Positions 47,465 through 59,803 of a stretch of 64,000 bases of DNA are shown one piece after another. Below the pieces are notes generated by a model. It was given only the letters and a program-made list of their open reading frames with translations. It was not told where the DNA came from and made no database searches. The DNA is taken from contig CM043967.1 in the NCBI GenBank assembly GCA_014529385.2, positions 83,204,778 through 83,268,777 of the forward strand, given 5' to 3'. The stretch's first letter is position 1. The number at the start of each line of letters is the position of its first letter. A program made the position numbers and the translations under genes. Origin of the DNA: Adiantum capillus-veneris. Taxonomy: Eukaryota > Streptophyta > Polypodiopsida > Polypodiales > Pteridaceae.

Positions 47465-48647
47465 TTTGGCGCCGTTGTCGGGGACAAGAGCCCTAAGTAG
47501 ATGACCTTAGACTAATCCTACAAGGTGATTTGTTTTGTTACTTTGTATATTTTAGTTAGAAAGGTCTAGGAGTGGTGGACTCCGAGGATCTTTGAGAGGT
47601 ACTGGGAAACTTGTGGTATTCCTGGGTCTTTCGTGTTTGATAGTTTTGTAGTTTATTAGATTGATTTTTGTTGGTGATGAGTGGTTGTTGAGATTCAGGT
47701 ATTTACTAGTCCGTGTGTGGCAGTGAATCTCCTTATACTCACAATTGCAAAAACCCATTTTATGATTAGAAGTAGCTTAGGTAGGACTTGATTTGATCCT
47801 GATCTAGAGCTATTAATCAGTGATTTATTTGCTTGATGTGTTTGTTTGCATGTTAGATCACTAAACCGTTGATTTGGTAGTGAAACTTGCATAAACAAAG
47901 TTCAGAGAAATTTTCTGAGAGACTGAGTGTTGCTGAGCACTTAGGAGAGCTCTTGGAAGAGTTATGTGTTGAAAAACTGGAATTCTGCAACTTTAGACAT
48001 CATACGCGTATGATGTCTTAGGGGCTAAACAGAGACCAAAACAAAAAATTTAACATTACCAGAGTGTACAGAAGGGGGGTTTTACCCTAAGATCAACATA
48101 AAACAAGGGCTTTAACACTTCTAGAAACTCAAAATACCAAGTCAAGAGTGTAAAAAACGCAAAGCATAGGAAAATTTTGATTCAGAGCTTATTTTTGCAT
48201 TCAGACTTGATAAAACACTTGAAACTCAAAGATAAACACTTGAGAAAGCTTAAAATTGAAAACTCGCAAAATCTAGAGCAAAAAGACATCATACGCATAT
48301 AATGTCTTTTGGCACTTGTTGAAGTGATTTTTGAAATTTGACTTGACAACATTGTTACAAACACTGTGAAAAGCTTAAATATTGAATCTTGACCAAAATT
48401 GAGCAAAAAGACATCATACGTATTTGATGTCTCTAACCTAATTCTGGGCATATTTTGATATTTTGCTAACACAGATCCTTTGTACTAGTTATCTAGAGCT
48501 TGTATTTCAAGTTTCATGTCATTTGGATCACATCTGACCTCAAGTAAGTCAAAAATCAAGAAATTGCCAAGAAAAGATCGACAGGACTCCACTTAAGACA
48601 AAGCAAGGATGTCATGTCAGGGACAACATGAACGCAGAGGGGGAGAG
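47465..48647 (+). other. Deleted second unit of element B
   Basis: Holds the primer site, leader and palindromes (47995, 48284, 48409), matching 36557-37680. At about 48576 it jumps to ATCGACAGGACTCC, the sequence found at about 46405 right before LTR2. Some 8.7 kb, including all coding, has been removed in this unit. Confidence 0.88.
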
Positions 48648-49576
48648 TGTTGAGCAGAGGACCACATCTATACATTTTTGCTCACACTCATGTTTTTGTA
48701 AACACTTATTGTAATAAATGTCTTTCTGACATTTCATTTTTTTATGGAGCTGATTCATTGTAATTAGTGGGATTCAATTGAGTTTCCAGCCTGCTTATGT
48801 AATCAGATTAGAGATGTTTTCACACCTCCAAGGCTGAGGTATAAGAGCCAATTTTTGTAAACCTAAGGAAACAATTTTGAATCATTAATCAAGGTGAGTT
48901 TTTGAGCGCCGTGACTGTGTCTGAGAGAGAGTGTGTGTGTGAGAGAGAGAGAGTCTATCCTCTTGCTACGTGAGCTACGGAGCCACCATTGGAAAAGCGA
49001 CATTGCCATTGTGTTAGCAACGGCCAGAGCTACGCATCGATACCAAGCGTGTGCGCATTCGGCTTCTACGCGAGGTGAGCTTCGACGAGCTTCTATGTGA
49101 GTTTTCTTCCTACCTGTGTGTCGGAATTGAGCGTGCCATATATCTATAGAACCGCAGCGAGTAGAGCTACACATTAGTACCATCGGACTCGAGATTTGTT
49201 CACATGTATCTTTTGGCTTGTCTTCATACGCGTTTACCGCACGGAGTGGTTATAGGTTGAGATTGTATTGTAGATTCATAGGGTATTGTCCTTACCTAGT
49301 GTAGACACCCCCCTTTGAGTTGAGGCTGATTCGATGACTCTAGATCATGTTTTGGATAGCATTTATTCGTAGTACGGATTTCAGTCACTTGTGTATTTGA
49401 GAACTTTGATTTCGTTGGTAGTGATTGTCATTAGAAGGTCGAGTAGGTGATTTGACACTCATCTATTTGTTTCCATGCGCCTGCGGGTCAACAAGCTCCG
49501 TCCTCGTCTGACATTCTTGTTTGTCGGTTGAGTTCTCGCTATCATAGCCACTGCTAGCGGCGTAACCGCCACAACA
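48648..49576 (+). repeat. LTR3 of element B
   Basis: 929 bp, TGTTGAGCAG to CCACAACA. It lacks the block TTGTATTCCCCAAGTAGTT found near 35741 in LTR1. Followed by ATCAC. Confidence 0.92.
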
Positions 49577-49762
49577 ATCACAAGTTTTGCAAAATGCCTT
49601 GACATAAGCTATTATAGTTTGCCACCATAGCCCTGCTTGCAATATCTTCTTATAAGTGATGGCAGTAGAAAAATGACCTCTTGAATCACCACTATGGACT
49701 TCAATAAATGACCTGCATTCTGCCATGCATTGGTACACATCTTTGAAGAACACCATCCACAC
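49577..49762 (-). pseudogene. Integrase zinc-binding domain of copy D
   Basis: Minus strand: SRGHFSTAITYKKILQAGLWW, then CKTCDAC across the insertion point. The H-H-C-C order matches the gypsy integrase N-terminus. It continues into the catalytic core at 35602-35152 once element B is removed. Confidence 0.85.
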
Positions 49763-49886
49763 CCAACCTATACAGTAAACCCCTAATAAGATTAAACTTC
49801 AAACTTTTGACAATCAATGCCTTCTTTTGATTCTGAGACCAAGTGTCTGGGAAATCCCCTTTTTGAAGAAAATCATATACTTCTTG

Positions 49887-51130
49887 TCATTCTGGATCTG
49901 GATTTTCTTCTGCTGAAGCTTGGAATAGCCCAGCATTCACTGGCTCATCTCTTAGGGATATCTCAAAATAACCTTTAGTTCTTGTGGACAGAAAGTCAGC
50001 ACCATAATGTGCCTTATCGCGTTTGTGGAAAATGCAAAGTTCGAATTCCATCAAGAACATCATCCAACGAATCAATCTACCCTGAATAATGACTTTGTTG
50101 ATAAAAAACAATAATTGTTGATGATACACATAAAATTGAAATAGATTTCCCAGTAGATAGTTCCTAAACTTAATTGCACTGAACACCATTCCCAATGCTT
50201 CTCTTTCCATAGTGGTGTATCCTTGTTTAGCAATATTGAACCTGCAACTTGCAAAGTAAACTAGATAGTCGATATTTCCATCAAGTTGGGCAAGCATAGC
50301 TCCCATTGCCAGTCCCAAAACATCCACATGGACATGAAAAATAACATCCTAGTTCAAGTGTTGAAGGACTGGTTTGCCGATAATTGCATTTTTTAGACAT
50401 TGGAAACTTTCCTCACACTCAGTGGTCCAGATAAACTTATTGCTTTTCTTAGCGATCTCATATAAAGGTAGGGCTTTGGTTGAAAACATATGAATGAACC
50501 TTCTGAAGAAGTTGATATAGCCCACTTTTGAACTTAATTCAGACACAGTTCTGGGTGCCTTAGCTTGTTGGACACATTTCACCTTATCATTGGCCATCTC
50601 AATACCATTCTGGGACACAACATGTCCTAGAAGTTGACCTTTCTAGCCATGAAGACTGACTTGAATGATTTAGGAAGATTATTTTTTACCTGTGCCTTTC
50701 AAAGACCATTTCTAGGAATAATAAATACATCTCCTCCTTAGAAAAGACTGTAAAATCATTCATGAAGATGGCTAGAAACTTGTGTAGGAATTCAATAAAT
50801 ATTTCCATCATACATCATTGAAATGTTGATGGAGCATTGCACAGACCAAATGGCGTCAATAGATACATAAATGCTCCCCATTCAGTGATAAATTTAGTCT
50901 TGGCTCTATCTTCAAGTGATATCTTCAATTGGTTATAGCCACTATATCCATCCATAAAGATGTACATTTCATGGTCTGCGATTTCATCCAAAAGCATACC
51001 TATGAATGGTAAAATGGAAATGGATCTTTAATAGTCTGGGCATTTAGTTTTCTGTAGTCCACACAAACCCTCAATTTCCCATTCTTCTTTGGAACCACCA
51101 CTATAAAAAATACCAGTCAGTAATCCTTCT
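49887..51130 (-). pseudogene. Reverse transcriptase and RNase H of copy D
   Basis: Minus strand, in order: VPKKNGKLRVCVDYRKLNAQ, then TIKDPFPF; MYIFMDGYSGYNQLKISLED; TPFGLCNAPSTFQ; FLAIFMNDFTVFS (catalytic box with N for the first Asp); ELSSKVGYINFFRRFI; FIWTTECEESFQCLK; GNIDYLVYFASC; and MEREALGMVFSAIKFRNYL (RNase H). Several stops and frame changes. Confidence 0.85.
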
Positions 51131-51942
51131 TTAAGAAAGTTGTCTATCTCCTCCTTGAATTTATTGGCATTTTCTGTGCCATTGCAGCTGTACTGGTCTA
51201 GCATCTGGTTTCAGTGGTATTCAATGCTCACAAACCTTTGGATCTACACCTTTTAGATCAGTGTGTTCCCAATCAAACACATCTTTGTACTTCTGGAAGA
51301 GAGCCTTTGCTTTCTCCTTCACCTTTGAGTTCAGGTGTTTGTTGATTTTGATCATTCGGGGTTTGTCTTCTAAACCAAGGTTCCATTCTTCTACCTCCTG
51401 GTCATCTGGAAGTAACCAGTTTGGGCCACCTCCCTTCCGTTTGGCTCATGAGTCTGCTTCCTTTTCAGTAGAAATTTCAGATGCATAATCTTTGAATGGA
51501 TTTCCTAACTCCAGAGTTGCACCTAAGACTTCACTACCTTCAATTGCCATCTCAATGCCTTCTTGACTAGTGTCTTCCATTGACCTTAAATCAAATTGGT
51601 CCAATTCAAATTCAGACGGGTTCATTGGACGACCATCTAACTGGATTATCCTTTCTCCAGCATGAAGTTGAGTGAACTGGTATGGGAATTATCTCTTTTG
51701 TTCGTTAGCTTGCACCTTATCCATTAATACTGCATTCAGATCAATCTATGCTAATGGAAATATATTCATTGCTGCAAGCATTCTCTCTATCTTCCTAGCA
51801 CTGTACTTCTTGCATAATTCTTCAGGTCATAAGGCTTTTTTCTACTTTTGGTATTACCAATTTGAATTTGAATCTGCCTACTGGATCCCTGAATAGTGAC
51901 CGTCTGATTTTCATAATCATGACTGGCTTCTGCAGTTTTGAG

Positions 51943-52173
51943 CTAGGGTCGTCCGAGTAGCATTCCATATGCTCCTTGGACATCTAACACAAGAAAGCTG
52001 GTTTTGACTTTTTCCTTACCCATCCGTATTCGCATGTTTTCGATCAAACCAATAGCTTGTACTACCCTATGGTATGCAATTCTCACTTTTAATGGTGATG
52101 GCTTCAAATCAGTGATGCTCAGTTTTGATCGGAGATGTTCCCCCAGTATGTTGACTCCGACACCTCCATCCAT
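51943..52173 (-). pseudogene. Retropepsin of copy D
   Basis: Minus strand: MDGGVGVNILGEHLRSKL (active site D-G-G) and GAYGMLLGRPWL. Upstream gag is missing: the copy ends at about 52200, where the PPR array begins. The stretch 51131-51942 holds the diverged linker between protease and RT. Confidence 0.78.
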
Positions 52174-52204
52174 AATAACACTAGCTGCAAATATTGAAGT
52201 CTTT

Positions 52205-55200
52205 ACATCCCTTCAAGACGAAAGAATAGGTGGCTTGATCTAGAGAGATGTCGTCACTTTGCATCCATTGAAAATAGCCTAGATCTTCCTCGCCTTGCCC
52301 CTGTTTTTGGCATATCCCACAATCAATGCATTCTAAAAGTCGACATTCCGGACAGAGATCTCCTCAAGCACTTTTTATGCATTTTGAAGTGCACCACACT
52401 TGGCATACATGTCGACCAAGGCATTGACCAAAACTAATTTTTTTCCAACATCCCCTGACTATTAACATCAATATGAATTCTTTTGCCAATATCAACATCT
52501 TGTGTAGTTCGATACGCCTTTAACATGCAAGCATAGGTGATTGCAATTGGAGAGATACCCTCAGTCCGCATCCGCTGAAAAGAGCCCAAAGCTTCCTAGC
52601 CTTGCCCCTTTTGGGCATATCCAGAATTAGTGCACTCCAAGAGATGACATCGTGGACTGGCAACTCCTCAAGCACTTTTTGTGATTTCAAGAGTAGACAA
52701 CATCCCGCACATGGAACTCCTCAACCATCTTTGGCATTCATGTCGACCAAGGAACTCAATAGCCCTTGATTAACAATATCATTGTGAATTCTTTTGCATA
52801 TATGAGTATCTTGCATACTGCTCCATGCCTTCATGACAAAAGCGTATGTCGCTTCATATGGAGAGATTTCCTCACTTTGCATCGGCTGAAAATAGCCTAG
52901 AGCTTCCTCCCCTTGCCCGTATTTGTGGCCTATCCCGCAATTAGTGGATTCCAAGAGTCGACATTCTGGACAAGAAACTCCTCAAGAACTTTTCATGCTT
53001 TTTGAAGTGCATCACACTTGGCATACATATCAACCAAGGCAGTGCCAACCACTATCTTTTTTTCCAACTTCTATTAATATCATTGTGAATTCTTTTACCC
53101 ATAATAGAGTCTTTCGTAGTGCCGCACACCTTCAAGATACAAGCATAAGTGATTGCAACTAGAGGGATACCCTCAATTTGCATCTGCTGAAAATAGTCCA
53201 AAGCTTCCTAGCCCTATCCAAAAATAGTCCAAAGCTTCTGGAAATCAATGCACTCCAAGAGATGACATCGCGGAGAGGCAGCTCCTCAAGCACTTTTTAT
53301 GCTTTATGAATTACACCACATTTGGCATACATGTTGACCAAGGTAGTGCCCAACATCACGTTTTCATATGGAGAGACGTCCTCAAGTTGCATCCGCTGAA
53401 AACAACCTAGAGGTTTTTGGCCTTACCTCTATTGGGAATAGTAAAAAATCAGTGCATTCCAAGAGATGACATCATGCACAAGCATCTCCTCAAGAATTTT
53501 TGGCATACATATCGACCAAGGCATTGCCAAGCATGATGTTTTTTCTCAACACCACATGATTAATATTGTCACAGTGAATTCTTTTACACATATCAGCCTC
53601 TTACATAGTTTCAGGTGCCCTCATGTGACAAAAAGTGTAGGTGGCTTCTGAGTCTACTAAAAATATCCCAGAGCTTCTTGGCCCTGCTCCTTTTCAGCAT
53701 ATCCAACAATTAGTACATTCCAAGAGTTGACATTCTGGACAGGAAGCTCCTCAAGCACTTTTCTTGGTTTCTGAAGTGCACCACTCTTGGCATACATGTT
53801 GACCAATGTTATTTTCTAGCAGCCCCCGAATAATTTATCATTGCGGATTCTTTTGCCCATATCAAAATCTTGCGTAGTGACGAACACCTTCAAGATGCAA
53901 GCATAGGTGATTGCAATTGGAGAGATGACCCCAATTCACATATACTGAAAACAGCCCAAAGCTTCCTATCCCTATCCCTTTTGGCATATCATTATGGATT
54001 CTTTTGACCATATCAGTGTCTTGTGTAGAACTAAAAACCTTTAAGATGCAAGCATAGGTGATTGCAATTGGAGAGATGAACACAATTTGAATCTACTGAA
54101 AACAACCCAAAGCTTCTTAGCCCTGCCCCTTTTGGGTATATCTACAACTTAGTACACTCCACTACGTAACATCACGAACAAGCATGTCCACGAGCACTTT
54201 TTGCCCTTTTTCAAGTAGACCACATTTGGCATCCATGTCGATCAAGGCAATGCCAAGTACGGCATTTTCATTTGAAGAGACACCCTCACCTCACATCCAT
54301 TGAAAATAGCCCAGAGCTTTGTGGCCTTGCACTGTTGGGTGTAGCCAAAAATCAGTGCATTCCAAGAGATGACATCCTGCACATGCAACTTCTCAACCAT
54401 CTTCCACATGCATGTCGACCAAGGCATTGCCAAACATGATGTTTTTCTCAATAACCCTTTGATTAACAATATCATTGTGAATTCTTTTGCACATATCAGC
54501 GTAGGTGGCTTGATCTCGAGAGATGTCCTCACTTTGCATCTATTGAAAATTGCCTAGAGCTTCCTTGCCTTGCCCCCGTTTGGCATATCACACAATCAAT
54601 GCATTTCAAGAGTTATTTCAGGCAGGGAGCTTATCAAGCACTTTTGGTGCTTTTTGAAGTGCACCACACTTGGCATACATGTCGACCAATGCAGTGCCAA
54701 ACACTACATTTCTTTCCAACATCCCATGACTAATAATATCAGTATGAATTCTATTGCCCATATCATCGTCTTGCGTAGTGCCATATGCCTTCAACATGCA
54801 AGCATAGGTGATTGCAACTTGAGAGATACCCTCATTGTGCATATGCTAAAAACAGTTGAAAGCTTACTAGCCCTGCCCCCTTTTGGGCATATCTAGAAAT
54901 CAGTGCACTCCAAGAGATGACATCTTGGACCGAAAACTCCTCAAGCACTTTTTGTGATTTCTAAAGTAGACCACATGTCGACCAAGGCAGTCAATAGCCC
55001 TTGATTAATAATATCATTGTGAATTCTTTTGCACATGTCCATATCTTGTACATTTCTCCATGCCTTCATGACAAAAGCATAGGTGGCTTCATATGGAGAG
55101 ATTTCCTCGCGTTGCATTGGCTAAAAATAGCCTAGAGCTTTCTCTCATTGCCCCTATTTGTGGCATATCTTGCAATCAATGCATTCCAAGAGTCGACATT

Positions 55201-58200
55201 CCGGATAGGAAGCTCTTCAAGCACTTTTCTTGCTTTTTGACGTGCACCACACTTGGCACATGTCCACATGGCAGTGCCAAGCACCTTTTTTTTTCCAACT
55301 TCTATCAATATCATTATAAATTCATTTACCTATAATAGCGTCTTCCGTAGTGACACACATTCAAGATGCGAGCATAGGTGACTGCAACTAGAGAGATGCC
55401 CTCGGTTTGCATCTACTTAAAACAGTCCAAAGCTTCTTGGCCCTATCCGAAAATAGTCCAAAGCTCATGGGCCCTATCCAGAAATCAATGCACTCCAAGA
55501 GATGACATCGTGGAGAGGAAATTCCTCGAGCAATTTTTATGCTTTTTGGAGTAGACATAAATGTCGACCAAGGCAGCGCCATGTATCATGTTTTCATCTA
55601 GAGAGACATCCTCACTTTGCATGTGCTGCAAACAGGTTGTGGCCCTGCCCCTATTGGGCATAGTCAGAAATCAATACACTCCAAGAGATGACGTCCCACA
55701 CAAGGTAGCTCCTCAAACATTTTTGGCATGCATGTCGACCAAGGCATTGCCAAGCATGATGTTTTTTCTCAGCAACCCCTGATTCACATTACCATGATGA
55801 AGTCTTTTGCACATATCAATGTCTTACATAATGCCATGTGTCTTCATGTGACGAAAGCATAGGTGGCTTCATATGGAGAGATCTCCGTGCTTTGCATTCG
55901 CTAAAAATAGCTCGCCTTGCCCCTATTTGGCATATCTTGCAAGTAGTCGATTCCAAGAGTTGGCATTCCGAACAAGAAGATCCTCAAGCACTTTTCCTGA
56001 TTTTTGAATTGCACCACACTTGGCATACATGTTGTGATAAAAGCACTACGTTTTTTTCCAACAGCCCTTGACTAATAAGATCATTGTGGATTTTTCTACC
56101 CATATTAGCATGTTGGGTAGTGCCACATGCCTGCAAGATGCAAGCATAGGTGATTGCAACTAGAGAGATGACCTCAATGTGCATCTGCTAAAAACAACCC
56201 AAAGCTTCCTGGCCCTACCCCTTTTGGGCACACCTAGAAATCAGTGCATTCCAAGAGATGACATCACAGACAAGAAACTCCTCAAGCACTTTTTGCACTT
56301 TTTGGAGTAGACCACATTTGGAATACATGTCAACCAAGGTAGTGTGAAGCCCCAGATTTTCATTTGGAGAGATGTCCTCACCTCGCATCCATTGAAAACA
56401 ACCGAGAGCTTTGTGGCCTAGCCCCTATTGGGTAGAACCTAAAATCTGTGCACTCCACGAGATGACATCCCGCACAGGCTACTTCTCAACCATCTTTGGC
56501 ATACATGGTGACCAAGGCATTGCCAAGCATGATGTTTTTCTCAACAACCCTTGACTAACAACATCATTGTGAGTTCTTTTGCATATATCACATGCCTTCA
56601 CGACAAAAGCGTAGGTGGCTTCATATGGAGAGATGTCCTCACTTTGCATACGTTGAAAATAGCCTAGAGCTTCCTCACCTTGCACCTATCTAGAATATCC
56701 CGCAATCAATGCATTCTAAGAGTTGACATTCCCGGAGAGGAAGCTCCTCAAGCACTTTTCGTGCTTTCTAAACTACTCCCCACTTGGCATACATGTCGAC
56801 CAAGGCAGTGACAAGCACTACATTTTTTTCCAATAGCCCTTCACTAATAATATCAATGTGAATTCTTTTTTCCATATCAGGGTCTTGTGTAGTAACACGC
56901 ACCTTCAAGATGCAAGAATAGGTGATTGCAACTCAGAGATGTCCTTGATTTGCATTTGTTAAAAATAGCCAAAGCTTCCTGGCCCTGGCCCTGCTAGGCA
57001 TATCCAAAAATTAGTTCACTCCAAGAGAAAAAATCATGGATAGGGAGCTCCTCAAACACTTTTTTTTCTTTCTAAGTAGACCTAAGTAAACAATATTTGG
57101 CATACATGTCAACCAAGGTAGTGCCAAGTACCACATTTTCTTTCCTTCACCTGTGAATAACAATATTATCGTGAATTATTTTTCATGTATCAACATCTTG
57201 ACTAGTGCCACGCCTTCAAGATGCAAGCCTAAGTGATTGCATCTGGAGACATGCCTTTGCTTTGCATCCATTGAAAACAGCCTAGAGCTTCTTGGCCTTG
57301 CCCCTATCTCGCATATCCTTCAATCAAGGAAGTCCAAAAGACAACATCCAGGACAGGTAGCTCCTCAAGCACTTTCTGGTCTTTTTGAATTATACCACAT
57401 TTTGCATACATGTCGATCAAGGAATTTCCAAGGACGACATTTTGTTTTAGCAACCCCTAACTAAGACTAATTTCTTTTTCCCATATCTATGTCTTGCAGA
57501 GTGCCACATGCCTTCAAGGTTCAAGTGTAGGTAATGCATCTAGAGAGATACCCTCACTTTGCATCCTTTGAAAACAGCCTAAAGCTTCCTTGCCATATCC
57601 CTCTTGGACATATCTTTCAATCAAAGCATTCCAAGAGAGGGCTTCATGGACAGGTAGCTCCTCAAGCACTTTTTGTGCTTTTTGAAGTAGACAACATTTG
57701 GCATACATGTCAACCAAGGCATTGCCAAGCACGGTGTTTTCTTTTAGTAGGCCTTGACTAACAATACGATCATGAATTCTTTTGCCCATATCAATGTCTT
57801 GAACAGTAGTACCACATGCCTTCAAGATGAAAGTGTAGGTGATTTTCATCTATGTTTCCTTTAGCAGACCCTGACAAACAATATCATCGTGAAGTCTTTT
57901 GTTTGTTTCAACATCTTGGTGCCACATGCCTTCAAGATGCAAGCATAAGTGATTGTGTTTGGAGACACTTTGTGTCCGCTAAAACAATCCCAAAGATTCC
58001 CAGCTTTGCCCCTGTTTGGCATATCCTATAATCAATGAAATTGAAGAGACAACATCCTAGAACGGTAGCTCCTCAAGCACTTTCTGTGATTTTAACATTT
58101 GGCATACATATTGACCAAGGAATTGCCAAGCATGAAGTTTCTTTCAATAGCCCCCAACTAAAAATATCATTGTGAATTATGTTGCCCATTTCAGTGTCTT

Positions 58201-58270
58201 GCGTAATGCCACATGCCTTCAAAACTCAAGCGTAGGTAATTGCATCTTCATAGATGTCCTCACTTTGCAT
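52205..58270 (-). pseudogene. Decayed tandem array of PPR repeats
   Basis: The minus strand repeatedly encodes pieces of the plant pentatricopeptide type: TYACILKAYGTTQ, MGKRIHDRIVSQGLL, NALVDMYAKC, QKAQKVLEELPV, SWNALIERYVQEG and KEALGCFQRMQSEGIS. One complete cycle is about 100 residues, i.e. an L-S-P triplet. The plus-strand landmark CTCCTCAAGCACTTTTT or a variant occurs about 21 times, mostly 260-315 bp apart. The best-preserved pieces are 57849-57514, 54842-54618 and 56184-55984. Stops, gaps and frame changes occur in every unit, so no protein is made. Intact PPR proteins bind organellar RNA. Confidence 0.9.
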
Positions 58271-58618
58271 TCTCTAGAAATATGGATTACGACTTAGAAT
58301 GTTTTGTTGGCAAACTAAAAAGGTAGCTAGCAGTGCACTCCCTCTCTCCCTGTCTGTCTCTCTTGCTCGATGTTGCTCTCGCTCCTTTGCTCACTCACAC
58401 CGCCATGCCTATTATCCCCTACCACCCGGAGGACGGGTCACACACTCACATAATATGGAGCTTAAATTTTTCAAGGAAGGAGTCTCGTGTCACACTCTAG
58501 TTCATTAAAAGAAAAAACCTTAAGAAACATTTAATTTGAAATGAAAAAGTTATGGATAAGTACTAAGATGGTAGAAAATGAAAAGACTTCTTATGTATGT
58601 GGGAGATTAAAGAAACCT

Positions 58619-58940
<322 letters not shown>

Positions 58941-59240
58941 GTTTTGAGTAATAAATCTTGAGTTTGAATTGTCAAATTGATCTCTAAGATCCCTTGGGTA
59001 GGTTTTTTTCTACCGCATTAGAAATCTCGAGGGGTCACCCATAGATATGTTAATATAGCACGTGAGTTCAGCATAAGGGTTTTTAAATTAGAAAAAATTA
59101 ACAGAATTACATTAACAGAAGGGGGTATTTATTTTATTTTTGGAAAAAATCCATAAGTTTCTTAAGAAAAAGGGGTTGTTTTATTACTTTAGGGCATGTA
59201 AATCTAGGGTTTTTCTAAATACCCTTTGAATGCACGTGAT

Positions 59241-59411
59241 GTAGGTAATTTCTTCTAAGTGACCCCCCGAGTTAGAAATTCTCATGGGCGTGTGTGTGGT
59301 ACCTCTCTCTCTCTCTCTCTCCACGTGCACACACACACACACACATGTGTGTGTGTGTGCGCGTGGAGACGTGCACACACACACACACACATGTGTGTGT
59401 GTGTGTGCGCG

Positions 59412-59461
<50 letters not shown>

Positions 59462-59517
59462 CCACACACACGCCCATGAGAATTTCTAACTCGGGGGGTC
59501 ACTTAGAAGAAATTACC

Positions 59518-59548
<31 letters not shown>

Positions 59549-59741
59549 ACGTGCACACACACACACACACATGTGTGTGTGTGTGTGTGCGCGTGGAGAG
59601 AGAGAGAGAGAGAGAGGTACCACACACACGCCCATGAGAATTTCTAACTCGGGGGGTCACTTAGAAGAAATTACCTACCTCTCTCTCTCTCTCTCTCCAC
59701 GCGCACACACACACACACACATGTGTGTGTGTGTGTGCGCG

Positions 59742-59798
<57 letters not shown>
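59241..59798. repeat. Large perfect palindrome with duplicated arm
   Basis: 59241-59310 is the exact reverse complement of 59451-59520. Between them lie CT, CA, GT and GA microsatellites that are themselves inverted. The right arm is copied again at about 59611-59678. A final CT-CA-GT-GA hairpin fills 59679-59798. Centres read CACATGTG. Confidence 0.95.

Positions 59799-59803
<5 letters not shown>

Larger units (their letters stand above)
35603..49576 (+). mobile_element. Element B: three-LTR compound gag-protease retrotransposon
   Basis: It lies within the integrase of copy D, flanked by ATCAC on both sides (35598-35602, 49577-49581). LTRs are at 35603-36556, 46477-47464 and 48648-49576. 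The first unit (LTR1 to LTR2) has leader, gag, protease and further coding. The second (LTR2 to LTR3) retains only primer site, leader and polypurine tract. The middle LTR has a polypurine tract on its left and a primer site on its right and no duplication of its own. The whole is therefore a tandem sharing one LTR. It is related to element A by LTR layout, primer, palindromes and gag. Confidence 0.93.
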
